Assembly: GCA_937949615.1 (NCBI GenBank) | Contig: CALEDQ010000008.1 | Span: 62,001 to 126,000 of the forward strand | Reading direction: 5' to 3' | Source of the DNA: an uncultured bacterium | GTDB taxonomy: Bacteria > Muiribacteriota > Ozemobacteria > Ozemobacterales > Ozemobacteraceae | Length of the DNA: 64,000 nt | Shown here: positions 7,783 to 15,740 of the stretch, one piece after another | How positions within the stretch are numbered: position 1 is the first letter of the stretch | How the letters are laid out: each line of letters opens with the position of its first letter | Program-made: the position numbers and the translations under genes | Notes under the pieces: model-generated | What the model was told of the DNA's origin: nothing | The model's input: the letters and a program-made list of their open reading frames with translations, nothing else | Database searches by the model: none

Positions 7783-9003
7783 ATGTTAGGTTTTCTCTAT
7801 ATCGCCGTAAAAACAATCTTGTCAATCAGCTTCGTTCTCGTCAGTATAGCGCTGGTGCATGAACTTGGCCATTACATCACCGCCAAACTCTCAGGCATCT
7901 GGGTTCTGGAATTCGCGATCGGTTTTGGCAACCGTCTCGTCAAAAAACAGTGGGGCGAGACTCTCTACTCGCTGCGGCCCCTTCCCCTTGGCGGCTTTGT
8001 CAGACTTGCCGGGATGGATAACGTCGAAGAAGACGAAAAAAACCTGCCCGAAGGCGAAAAGCCCGAAATCGATGAAGACCTGCCGCTCGTGCCCGCCGAC
8101 CACCCGAAAAGCTACCTGAGCCGGCCGGCCTGGGCCAAAATTCTCGTGCTTTCGGCAGGGTCGATCATGAATCTGGTATGGGCGATCGTTCTGTTCATCA
8201 CCATCTACGCCGTCGCCGGCGGCCCGCTGACCAACATCGCGGTCATGGAAGCCCCGCAGGACAAACCGGCTTATATCGCCGGCATCAGAAGCGGCGATAT
8301 CATTACCGCTATCGACGGGCAGAAGATCAGCGACTGGAGTGATGGCATCACCATCATCAACAACTCTGCCGGCAAAGAGATCACCCTCAGCGTTGCCCGC
8401 AATCACCCGATCCGCAAATCGGCGGCCGGCGGCGGTGTTCTTAAAGAAGATTTCGCGGTCAATAACGGCACCTACGAAATCCACGACCAGGAAACCCTCT
8501 CGATCAAAGTAAAACCCGAAGGCGTCATGGGTTCTGCCAAAATCGGCATCGCCCTCGCTCCCAACAATTTCGACTTTCAGGCCCTGCCGTTCAGCAAAGC
8601 CTGCAGCAAAGGCATTAACGACGGCCTGAACGTTATCGCTCAGACCATTGGTGGTCTGTTTAAAATGTTCACCCGCGAAACTCAGGCAGACGTCGCCGGC
8701 CCGGTCAAAATCATGAAAATGATCAAAGACCAGTCATCGAAAGGTATTTTCGACCTGCTCTATCTCACCGCCATCCTTTCGGTCAATATCGGTCTGATCA
8801 ATCTTATGCCTCTGCCGGTTCTCGATGGCGGCCGCATCGTCTTCGTTCTTCTCGAAATTCTGTTCGGCTTCATCAACAGACTGGCGGGCCTCAAACTGGC
8901 CATCACTCCGAAAGTCGAAGAAACCATTCACTTTGCCGGCATGCTTTTCCTGCTGACACTGCTGGTATTCGTCACCTACAAGGACATCATGAGCTTCTTC
9001 TGA
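7783..9003 (+). CDS. rseP: RseP-type site-2 intramembrane zinc metalloprotease
   Basis: 406 residues. The zinc site HELGH is at residues 26-30 in the first membrane helix. The second active-site motif is NLMPLPVLDGGRI near the C-terminus, with the Asp as third ligand. A periplasmic PDZ domain lies around residues 155-260 (AYIAGIRSGDIITAIDGQKISDWSD). In studied bacteria RseP cleaves anti-sigma factors and signal-peptide remnants in the membrane. The ribosome site AGGAAAG precedes the ATG by about 10 bases. It is the last gene of the operon; a terminator follows 35 bases on. Confidence 0.95.
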   Translation: MLGFLYIAVKTILSISFVLVSIALVHELGHYITAKLSGIWVLEFAIGFGNRLVKKQWGETLYSLRPLPLGGFVRLAGMDNVEEDEKNLPEGEKPEIDEDLPLVPADHPKSYLSRPAWAKILVLSAGSIMNLVWAIVLFITIYAVAGGPLTNIAVMEAPQDKPAYIAGIRSGDIITAIDGQKISDWSDGITIINNSAGKEITLSVARNHPIRKSAAGGGVLKEDFAVNNGTYEIHDQETLSIKVKPEGVMGSAKIGIALAPNNFDFQALPFSKACSKGINDGLNVIAQTIGGLFKMFTRETQADVAGPVKIMKMIKDQSSKGIFDLLYLTAILSVNIGLINLMPLPVLDGGRIVFVLLEILFGFINRLAGLKLAITPKVEETIHFAGMLFLLTLLVFVTYKDIMSFF

Positions 9004-9038
9004 GCCCGGGAAGGGCAAAACTAAGCTTCTCGAAAAAC

Positions 9039-9086
9039 ACCGGGGGCTGTCTCACAAACAGTGAAACAGCCCCCGGTTTTCTTTTC
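9039..9086 (+). terminator. Intrinsic terminator of the rpsB-rseP operon
   Basis: A 12-bp perfect stem (ACCGGGGGCTGT at 9039-9050 with its complement at 9066-9077), a 15-base loop and a T-rich tail TTTTCTTTT. Confidence 0.9.
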
Positions 9087-9158
9087 AGTTTTGGCCAATT
9101 CTCTTTCAGATACGGCAAAGAATCCTATAATTCAGTTGTGACAAAGGAACAGCAAATA

Positions 9159-9911
9159 TCAGAAGTTAAGCTGGCGGGTGAAAGGTATCTCGACACCGCC
9201 GGCTTTCAGACGAAATTCGGCGGTTCCGGTAATTTTCACCAGCGCCTTGATATCGTCGCCAAAGGTGTCGGCCTTACCCGCCGCCCGATTCAACAGGCCC
9301 TTCAGAAGCGGGCCGGCATTTTTCTCTATCGTTTTCTGCAGAGCCCGGCGCGTCATGATCGAATCGACATTACAGGCAACCGGCACGATGGCCTCGTGTC
9401 CGCCGTCAATAGCCAGTTTTGGCGAAGCCTGCATGCCTTTTGCAATCGGATATTCACTGATATTGAGACTGAAATTCATGTTCTGCAGCACCACGCCCAG
9501 CGGCAGAGAATTTTTTACTCTGAAATTAAGCCGGGCTCTGGTGGTTCTGTCGGTTAAACTGTCGGGATCGAGAAAAGCCCGGTCAATAGTCACCTTGACC
9601 CGCTTGCCGACCTCGCCCATGAAAGAGTCGAGATTGGCAAAAAAGTAGATCAGGCCAGCCGAAAACAGAGCCACACAAATAATAAAAAAAATGGTCAGTT
9701 TGCGAAGAACGGTAGAAACTTTCGCAGCTCCCCGTTTTGCCTTTGCTGCTCTACCGGCGCTGCCTTCTGATGAAGCCCTGGCCGGGCTGCCTGACTGATC
9801 GATGTCTCTTCGGCCGGCAGCGGCGCGCCGGTCTGATTTCTGCCGCCGATCCCCCGAGTTGCCGCCATCACGGCGGGCGTCTGACTGTCTTCTTTCTGCT
9901 GCCATATTCAT
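9159..9911 (-). CDS. Membrane-anchored LEA2/WHy-like protein
   Basis: 250 residues from ATG 9911 (ATG 9905 is equally possible; a weak GGA lies just upstream). Residues 1-70 are very basic and disordered with repeated RR pairs. One membrane helix follows (LTIFFIICVALFSAGLIYFF). The C-terminal half resembles the LEA14/WHy beta fold: RLNFRVKNSLPLGVVLQNMNFSLNI, a gap, and a final strand pair TGTAEFRLKAGGVEIPFTRQLNF. LEA2 proteins are linked to stress tolerance, but here only the fold is suggested. It is transcribed away from the TPK gene and converges on the rseP operon. The exact function is unknown. Confidence 0.6.
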   Translation of the reverse strand: MNMAAERRQSDARRDGGNSGDRRQKSDRRAAAGRRDIDQSGSPARASSEGSAGRAAKAKRGAAKVSTVLRKLTIFFIICVALFSAGLIYFFANLDSFMGEVGKRVKVTIDRAFLDPDSLTDRTTRARLNFRVKNSLPLGVVLQNMNFSLNISEYPIAKGMQASPKLAIDGGHEAIVPVACNVDSIMTRRALQKTIEKNAGPLLKGLLNRAAGKADTFGDDIKALVKITGTAEFRLKAGGVEIPFTRQLNF

Positions 9912-9927
9912 TTTCCAAAAAAAGATT

Positions 9928-9956
9928 TTGCACAATCAATAAACAGTGGCTATTCT
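9928..9956 (+). promoter_or_regulatory. Sigma-70-type promoter for the thiamine pyrophosphokinase operon
   Basis: TTGCAC (9928-9933), 17-base spacer, TATTCT (9951-9956). Transcription would start near 9963. A strong GGGAG ribosome site follows at 10000-10004. Confidence 0.6.
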
Positions 9957-10070
9957 ATTACTTAAATTTCAATTTTTCCATCGTTTTATTCAATTATCAG
10001 GGAGAACATTCTGACCAGTTCGAATCGATGCGAAACCTTTCCAGGGCCACAGTCCTGTAATGAGCGGGCG

Positions 10071-10766
10071 GTGGTTTTTCTTAACGGCGAATGTGATCTT
10101 CCTCCTGATTTTTTCAGAAAAAGCACGTTTTATGCCGATTTCGACTTCTTCGCCGCCGACGGCGGCGCGAATATCGCGCTTAAATACGGTATAATTCCAG
10201 CACTGGTTCTTGGCGACATGGATTCAATAACGGCCGGGAACCGCCGCAAACTTGAAAAGCTCTCAAAGTTTATTGTTGTCCCCGCTGAAAAAGAAAAAAG
10301 CGACGGCCAACTGCTCATAGAATATCTGATCGGGCAGGGCTACAGCGAGATTCATCTTTTTGCCGCCATTGGTGGCAGAATCGACCAGACTCTGTTCAAT
10401 CTGCAGCTGCTGGCTGAATTTCCGCAATGCCGCGTCATTTCGAAAAATGAGGAAACCAGCCTGATAGAGTCTGGCACCTCTATCAGTGACCGTTGTGGCT
10501 GCCGTGTTTCGTTTATTCCGCTGACACCGGCCGTTAAAGGGCTGACACTCGATGGTTTCAAATATGATCTGAAAAAAGCCGAAATTAAATTTGGTTCAAC
10601 TCTGACACTCAGTAATGTTATAATCAGTGAAAATGCGAGAGTCACCTACAACGAGGGAGGACTTCTGCTGGTAATATCCCGCCGCCCCGAAGCCAAGACA
10701 GTCAGACAACCTGCCCGCCTGCAGCTGATCAAGGGAAAAAAGCCGGCAAAACCTTATGGTCGATAA
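10071..10766 (+). CDS. thiN: Thiamine pyrophosphokinase
   Basis: Transfers pyrophosphate from ATP to thiamine to give thiamine diphosphate. About 231 residues. Catalytic-domain motifs: FFAADGGANIALKYGIIPALVLGDMDSI, EKEKSDGQLLIEYL (the conserved K-x-x-T-D region, here K-E-K-S-D), and AAIGGRIDQTLFNLQLL. The C-terminal beta domain (LTLSNVIISENARVTYNEGGLLLVIS) completes the fold. The listed GTG start at 10071 cuts into the first beta strand. The frame is open back to 9966 with no ATG, GTG or TTG. A strong GGGAG at 10000-10004 instead points to a rare CTG start at 10011 or ATT at 10008. The next gene overlaps it by 11 bases. Confidence 0.88.
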   Translation: MVFLNGECDLPPDFFRKSTFYADFDFFAADGGANIALKYGIIPALVLGDMDSITAGNRRKLEKLSKFIVVPAEKEKSDGQLLIEYLIGQGYSEIHLFAAIGGRIDQTLFNLQLLAEFPQCRVISKNEETSLIESGTSISDRCGCRVSFIPLTPAVKGLTLDGFKYDLKKAEIKFGSTLTLSNVIISENARVTYNEGGLLLVISRRPEAKTVRQPARLQLIKGKKPAKPYGR

Positions 10767-12636
10767 CCAACAGATTGATTATACAGAGAATACTTTCTAC
10801 CGGACTTTTCCGCAGCACAGCTTTGCAAGCCGGATCGCCCGCTGGGTAAAAGCTTTCTCATACAGCTTCATTGCCCTTTCCATTTTCAGCATCATTCTTG
10901 AACACCTGCAGCATTACTGCATCACGCCGCCCGGCATGTTTTTTCAGTTCCTGTTTGCTCTGCTGATGGCGGGCATCATCGAAGTCATCTGCATTCAAAT
11001 GTCGAGTGTCAGCGACCATACGGTTCTCGATTACGCCAAGAATCTGGTAACTGTTATTCAGCAGCGGTTCGTTCTCCGCAAGGTAATAGTTCTGGCGTCA
11101 TTTGAGCAGGTGAGAGTCATCGGTGTCAGCTCACGGCCCCCCACCCTGCTCGGGCATCTGTTTGCCGACCCCCTGAAGCGCTACGCGCTGGTAATAATGA
11201 ACTACCGCAACCATCTGATTCACATCACCGAATATGATATGACTCTTGAAGATGCTAACGAGCTTGCCACTGAACTTGCCACCCGCCACATGCCCTCGGC
11301 CCGTTTCATTACAGGTGAGCCCGACACCGAACTGGTGGCCGATGCTCTGACCGGTGATGTCAATACCAGACCCGTTAAACACTCAATAGCTGCAATGGTA
11401 GATGCGACGATTCTGCCGGCACTGCAGGCCTTCTGTGGTCTGATGATCACCGCCGCTCTTGTCAGTATCGCCATGCTCGCCATCAGCCGCATTTCTACCA
11501 GCGTTTTCGATACCGATCTGCTGGTTGCACATCAGCCGGTTACCCAGCTGTTTCTGCGACCAGGCCCCAGGGTCGATAAAACTGCCATTCAGGCCCAGCC
11601 TGACGCCGGCAGCCCGGCATCCGGTACCGTTGCGGTTACTGCCCCGGTTGCAGCAGCAAGCATAACAGCGGGATTGCCTCTCCCTGCAGCTTCTGAAGCC
11701 GCACCGATTTCTGCTGTCACAGCTCAGCCAGATTTTGAGCAGGCCTCAGCAAGTGCTGCGGTCGAAACAGTTCTTTATCAGGCATCCGATACGGTTCAAT
11801 CTGAGCCATCGTTAACAGCTGCCGATTCAGAAGTCAGCCCTTCTTCGGAATCTGCTTCGGGCACTTCAGAAACGGCAATCAGTCAGGTCACCCCGGAAGC
11901 AGCAGCGCAGACAGGAAGCCCGGAAGCTCCTGTATCAACGCCAGTTGCTGCCGAGACAAACAGATTTTCGCCTCCACCGACCGAGCCTGTCAGACCAATA
12001 CCGGAAAAACCTGTTCTTAATCGCCCGGCCCCTCGTGTTGCACCGGCAGAAATGACATCCGGGCTCATTCCGGTCAATGACTCTCTGGCAGTAAGAATTC
12101 CGGCCGTTTCAGAAGCGGCAATCCAGTCATACGGCAGCAAAACCAGCACCTATGCCGCAATACCTGCTTCTGCTACGGCAGTGCAGCAGCAATCTGAATC
12201 TCTGCCGGCCGCACCGGTAAGAGAATGCTCGATTCTTGCCGGTTTCGGTCTGCACCCGCTGGTCAACCTTGGCGAGATCGAAACCGATCTTGAAACAACC
12301 CTTGGCAGACCGCTCGCCACCCAGAAAACCGTAAACGGAATTCAGAAGGTTTATAATGGCTTTACCATCCTTGCCGACGAACATGGCAAGGTGGTCAAGC
12401 AGATAGTTATTACCCGCAAAACCATTAACAAAGGTTTTACCTGCCAGACGCCACAGCAAATTGGCGTTGGCAGCCCTCTCGAATTATTGCGCACGCGCTT
12501 CGGCCCGCCGACACTGCTCACTGCCATACCCGGTCTGCATTTTCCCGGCCTCGGAATTTCTTTTATTCCATCACCGGCAATGCCAGACAAAATTGGCGCC
12601 ATAAAAATCTACCCAATCGGTACAAAGCCCGAATGA
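10756..12636 (+). CDS. Membrane protein with long Pro/Ala/Ser-rich linker, unknown function
   Basis: 626 residues, not recognised. Two hydrophobic helices lie around residues 32-80 and a third at about 215-245 (ILPALQAFCGLMITAALVSIAMLAI). Between them is a soluble segment of about 130 residues containing FVLRKVIVLASFEQVRVIGV. Residues 270-490 are low-complexity Ala/Pro/Ser/Thr/Glu sequence, probably an extended linker in the periplasm. The last 140 residues form a compact domain with two similar halves (GEIETDLETTLGRPL and GSPLELLRTRFGPPT). It overlaps the TPK gene by 11 bases, so it is probably translationally coupled, though no functional link is evident. Confidence 0.7.
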   Translation: MVDNQQIDYTENTFYRTFPQHSFASRIARWVKAFSYSFIALSIFSIILEHLQHYCITPPGMFFQFLFALLMAGIIEVICIQMSSVSDHTVLDYAKNLVTVIQQRFVLRKVIVLASFEQVRVIGVSSRPPTLLGHLFADPLKRYALVIMNYRNHLIHITEYDMTLEDANELATELATRHMPSARFITGEPDTELVADALTGDVNTRPVKHSIAAMVDATILPALQAFCGLMITAALVSIAMLAISRISTSVFDTDLLVAHQPVTQLFLRPGPRVDKTAIQAQPDAGSPASGTVAVTAPVAAASITAGLPLPAASEAAPISAVTAQPDFEQASASAAVETVLYQASDTVQSEPSLTAADSEVSPSSESASGTSETAISQVTPEAAAQTGSPEAPVSTPVAAETNRFSPPPTEPVRPIPEKPVLNRPAPRVAPAEMTSGLIPVNDSLAVRIPAVSEAAIQSYGSKTSTYAAIPASATAVQQQSESLPAAPVRECSILAGFGLHPLVNLGEIETDLETTLGRPLATQKTVNGIQKVYNGFTILADEHGKVVKQIVITRKTINKGFTCQTPQQIGVGSPLELLRTRFGPPTLLTAIPGLHFPGLGISFIPSPAMPDKIGAIKIYPIGTKPE

Positions 12637-12688
12637 GGTAGTTATTCGGCAGGCGGTGTGTTATACTTGCGGCCACAGGAGTTATCCA

Positions 12689-13585
12689 ATGGTCAGAAAC
12701 AGTCAACCATCAATTCTGCTGCACACCTGCAAAATGGTTTTTGTGCTGTTCTGGATCATGCTTTTTTCTTACCCGGCCGCCTGGCACCTGACGACCACCG
12801 ACCGCGAGTTCAGGCGTTATCATCTCTGGCGCAAAAACAGCATTCTGGTCGATGACAAAGTTTACCCGTTTGCCGATTTTTTGCACATGATCACCTACCC
12901 GGTTCACAATGCAGCCCTGAAAGGCAAGCCGACAAGAATTGCCAAGCTTGCACCAGAAGCCGATGATCTTAATGTCAGCGATTATTTCAATGTTACTCCT
13001 CTTGCCTACGCGACGATCAATGGTGACATCGAGATGATGAGCGGTTTTATCGCCTCGGGCGCCAGCCTCGATTTTACTCTGTTTGGTGGCACAACGGCTC
13101 TGCATCAGGCGATGATCAACAAAGACGAAAAAGCGGCGCTTCTGCTGCTTGAAAAGGGCGCGCGCGCCGATATCGCTGATGCCGAAGGCAAAACGCCTCT
13201 GCATATGTGCGTCAACAACCAGATGCTCAATGTTTTTCCTGCATGTCTGCGGGTAGAATTCGATCTTAATAAAAAAGACAGCAAAGGGTTCACGGCGCTG
13301 GATTACGCCATCAAAAAGGGTTCGTATGAAATGGTTACCGCCCTCGCCAGAGCCGGTGCCGAGCCGATTCACGTCAGCAACAGCCGCGATATCAACATTT
13401 CGATTTTTCTCGCGCAATGGCAGAAAACCGGAGATTATAAGAGCGCCATCGAACTGGTCGAGGAAAACGCCAGAAAGTATTATAAATCCGGCCCCGATAA
13501 ACCCGTGCCGGCTGAACTGCCCGTCGACTTTCGCACCAGGCCATCTTCACAGAAACCCGGAGACATACCAGATGAAGACTTATAA
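12689..13585 (+). CDS. Membrane-anchored ankyrin-repeat protein
   Basis: 298 residues from ATG 12689, which has an AGGAG ribosome site 8 bases before it; the longer in-frame reading from 12656 lacks one. An N-terminal hydrophobic helix (MVFVLFWIMLFSYPAAW, about residues 16-33) acts as signal or anchor. Three to four ankyrin repeats follow at about residues 95-220: VTPLAYATINGDIEMMSGFIASGASLD, GTTALHQAMINKDEKAALLLLEKGA, GKTPLHMCVNNQ and GFTALDYAIKKGSYEMVTALARAGA. Likely a periplasmic or membrane-tethered protein-binding module. Its 3' end overlaps the MazG-like gene by 14 bases. Confidence 0.82.
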   Translation: MVRNSQPSILLHTCKMVFVLFWIMLFSYPAAWHLTTTDREFRRYHLWRKNSILVDDKVYPFADFLHMITYPVHNAALKGKPTRIAKLAPEADDLNVSDYFNVTPLAYATINGDIEMMSGFIASGASLDFTLFGGTTALHQAMINKDEKAALLLLEKGARADIADAEGKTPLHMCVNNQMLNVFPACLRVEFDLNKKDSKGFTALDYAIKKGSYEMVTALARAGAEPIHVSNSRDINISIFLAQWQKTGDYKSAIELVEENARKYYKSGPDKPVPAELPVDFRTRPSSQKPGDIPDEDL

Positions 13586-13919
13586 TGAACTGATAAAAAA
13601 GCTGAGAATCTTCAGACAGGAACGCAACTGGGAGAAGTTTCACAAACCGAAAGACCTGGCCATGGCCGCGGCTATCGAAGCAGCCGAGCTTATGGAAGAA
13701 TTTCTGTGGAAAAACGAGGAAGAAGTTGTCGCAAAAATCAAACGCGACAAGGAAAAAATCGCCGATGAGATCGCCGACACCGTCGTTTATCTGATGCTGC
13801 TCGCCGATGACCTCGAAATCGACATGTACGAGGCAATCGAACGCAAAATGCTGAAAAACGCCCAGAAATATCCGGTAGAAAAATGCCATGGCAAGGCAAC
13901 CAAATACACCGATCTTTAA
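13572..13919 (+). CDS. MazG-like nucleotide pyrophosphohydrolase (dCTPase/RS21-C6 type)
   Basis: 115 residues. The all-alpha NTP pyrophosphatase metal site is visible as IEAAELMEEF (E-x-x-E) and KIADEIADTVVYLMLLADDL (E-x-x-D). The LAMAAAIEAAELME arrangement and short length match the house-cleaning dCTPase/RS21-C6 branch rather than full-length MazG. It would hydrolyse non-canonical or excess dNTPs to monophosphates. The start at ATG 13572 lies inside the ankyrin gene. Confidence 0.9.
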   Translation: MKTYNELIKKLRIFRQERNWEKFHKPKDLAMAAAIEAAELMEEFLWKNEEEVVAKIKRDKEKIADEIADTVVYLMLLADDLEIDMYEAIERKMLKNAQKYPVEKCHGKATKYTDL

Positions 13920-13932
13920 TTCACAGCTCTGA

Positions 13933-14949
13933 ATGCAGAAAAGTCGCTATTACCTTCTATTGGTGTTGATGTCAGCGGTTCTGGCGTTGACCAGTTTTGT
14001 CTCGCTGCATCTTGGCACTGTTTCTGTGCCATTTTCCGCGACCATCTCAGGTTTTCAACCTGATGCTCAGGGCGGTTTTTCCGGCCAAGAGCTCGAAACC
14101 TTCAAAACCGTCGTCATGCAGATCAGACTGCCACGGCTCCTGGCTGCAATTCTCTGTGGCGCCGCCCTCGCCGTTTCTGGCGTAACCTACCAGAGCATGT
14201 TTCTCAATCCGCTGGTATCACCCGATCTTCTCGGAGTGCTTGCAGGGTCGGCCTTTGGTGCGTCGCTTGGCCTGCTTTTTGGTAAAAGCCTGCTGACCGC
14301 CCATTTATTCGCCTTTATCGCCGGTATTGCTGCAGTCGGCTTTGCGGTTTTTCTTGCCCGGCTTTTTCCGGGTAATCGTCTGATCATGCTGATTATGGGC
14401 GGCGTTATCAGCTCGTCTCTTTTTACGTCGCTGTTATCGGTAGTTAAATTTGTCGCCGATCCACATAACGAACTGCCGGCCATTGTCCACTGGTTGATGG
14501 GAGGCTTCTCATCAGTCACCATGCCGGCAGTATCAGCCGCCGCCCCTTTTCTGATCATTGGTATCGCCATGCTCAATGCCATGAGCAGCTACCTCAACAT
14601 TCTCAGTATGGGCGAAGAAGAGGCTGCCACTCTCGGCATCAAAGTCTCGACGGTGCGCAATCTTATGATTGCCGTAACGACAATGATCTGTTCGATAACC
14701 GTAGCTCTGGGCGGCATGGTTGGCTGGGTCGGTCTGATGATTCCGCACATTACCCGCATGATCACCGGGCCAGATAACCGGCAGGTTCTACCTGCTGCCA
14801 CTTTGATCGGCGCTCTCTATCTTCTGGTCACCGACATTTTCTGCCGGGCGGCCTTCAGCATCGAGTTGCCAATCGGTATCATGACGTCACTGATGGGCGT
14901 TCCGTTCTTTATTTTCGTTCTCAGCAGAACCTCAGGCAGGTGGAACTGA
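13933..14949 (+). CDS. FecCD/BtuC-type ABC importer permease
   Basis: 338 residues with about ten membrane helices. Family hallmarks are RLPRLLAAILCGAALAVSGVTYQSMFLNPLVSPDLLG and the C-terminal GGMVGWVGLMIPHITRMITGPDNRQVLPAATLIGA...IELPIGIMTSLMGVPFFIFVL. Such permeases take up cobalamin, haem or ferric siderophores. No ribosome site is obvious; it begins 13 bases after the MazG-like gene. It overlaps the ATPase start by one base (TGATG). No binding protein is adjacent, so the substrate is open; B12 would suit the mutase operon elsewhere in the window. Confidence 0.93.
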   Translation: MQKSRYYLLLVLMSAVLALTSFVSLHLGTVSVPFSATISGFQPDAQGGFSGQELETFKTVVMQIRLPRLLAAILCGAALAVSGVTYQSMFLNPLVSPDLLGVLAGSAFGASLGLLFGKSLLTAHLFAFIAGIAAVGFAVFLARLFPGNRLIMLIMGGVISSSLFTSLLSVVKFVADPHNELPAIVHWLMGGFSSVTMPAVSAAAPFLIIGIAMLNAMSSYLNILSMGEEEAATLGIKVSTVRNLMIAVTTMICSITVALGGMVGWVGLMIPHITRMITGPDNRQVLPAATLIGALYLLVTDIFCRAAFSIELPIGIMTSLMGVPFFIFVLSRTSGRWN

Positions 14950-15731
14950 TGTCGGCAATCGTTGTAGAAAACCTGTGCTTTCATTATGACAACCGCAAGC
15001 CGGTACTCGACAACCTGTCTTTCACAATCGAAACAGGCAGCGTCACTTCGATTCTCGGCCCCAACGGCAGCGGCAAAACCACGCTGCTGAAACTTATGCT
15101 TGGTCTCAAAAAGCCGGTATCAGGTAGCATTGCGATTGCCGGTCGCCCTCTCGACCAGATTCCGCTGGCAGAGAGAGCAAAATTGCTTGCCTATGTGCCG
15201 CAACAGCACAGCCCGATTTTTTCTTATAAGGCCCTGGATGTGGTGGCAATGGGCCGGGTACCACACGCCGGCATTTTCTGCAGTCTCACAAAAACTGATT
15301 TAGAGATTGCCCGGCAGAACATGGCCCGCCTCGGCATCGAGCATCTGGCCGACCGCCCATATACCGAAATCAGCGGTGGTGAGCAGCAGCTGGTTCTGGT
15401 TGCGCGCGCGCTCAGTCAGGGCGCCGGGATTCTGATTCTCGACGAACCGGTAGCCGGGCTCGACTATGGCAATCAGCTGCTGCTGCTTAAACATCTGCGC
15501 AATCTTGCCGGCAGCGGCATAACCTGCATCAAGACGACCCATTACCCTGAACACGCCCTCTGGACATCAGATCAGGCGATCTTTATCAAGAATGGCCGGG
15601 TAGCCGCCTGTGGCCGCTCAGAAGAAATCATCAATTCAGAAATGCTGCAGCAGATTTATGGCGCAAAAATAAACGTTCTCGAAACAAACGCAGGTGCGTA
15701 TAAAATACGCACCTGCGTTCCGGAATTCTGA
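14949..15731 (+). CDS. ABC importer ATPase (BtuD/FecE type)
   Basis: 260 residues from ATG 14949, preceded by AGGTGG; the TGA of the permease overlaps this ATG. Walker A GPNGSGKTTL, Q-loop VPQQHSP, signature ISGGEQQLVLVARAL, Walker B ILILDEPVAGLD and the H-loop TTHYPEHAL are all intact, so it should hydrolyse ATP and drive the upstream permease. Its last 15 codons contain a 15-bp inverted repeat that looks like the terminator of the convergent EndoU gene. Confidence 0.94.
   Translation: MSAIVVENLCFHYDNRKPVLDNLSFTIETGSVTSILGPNGSGKTTLLKLMLGLKKPVSGSIAIAGRPLDQIPLAERAKLLAYVPQQHSPIFSYKALDVVAMGRVPHAGIFCSLTKTDLEIARQNMARLGIEHLADRPYTEISGGEQQLVLVARALSQGAGILILDEPVAGLDYGNQLLLLKHLRNLAGSGITCIKTTHYPEHALWTSDQAIFIKNGRVAACGRSEEIINSEMLQQIYGAKINVLETNAGAYKIRTCVPEF
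15687..15719 (-). terminator. Terminator hairpin of the EndoU gene, inside the 3' end of the ATPase gene
   Basis: Perfect 15-bp arms (AACGCAGGTGCGTAT at 15687-15701, complement at 15705-15719) with a 3-base centre. On the minus strand the stem is followed by TTTGTTTC, so it best serves the minus-strand EndoU gene ending at 15741. It encodes part of the C-terminal tail of the ATPase. Confidence 0.6.
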
Positions 15732-15740
15732 TAGTTAAGG

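Noticed and set aside
9039..9086. Riboswitch after rseP or before the thiamine gene
   Set aside because: The hairpin is a plain terminator; no TPP-riboswitch core was seen before the pyrophosphokinase gene.
13933..15731. Assigning the importer to vitamin B12
   Set aside because: Permease and ATPase motifs do not separate cobalamin, haem and siderophore systems, and no binding protein or B12 riboswitch is present.
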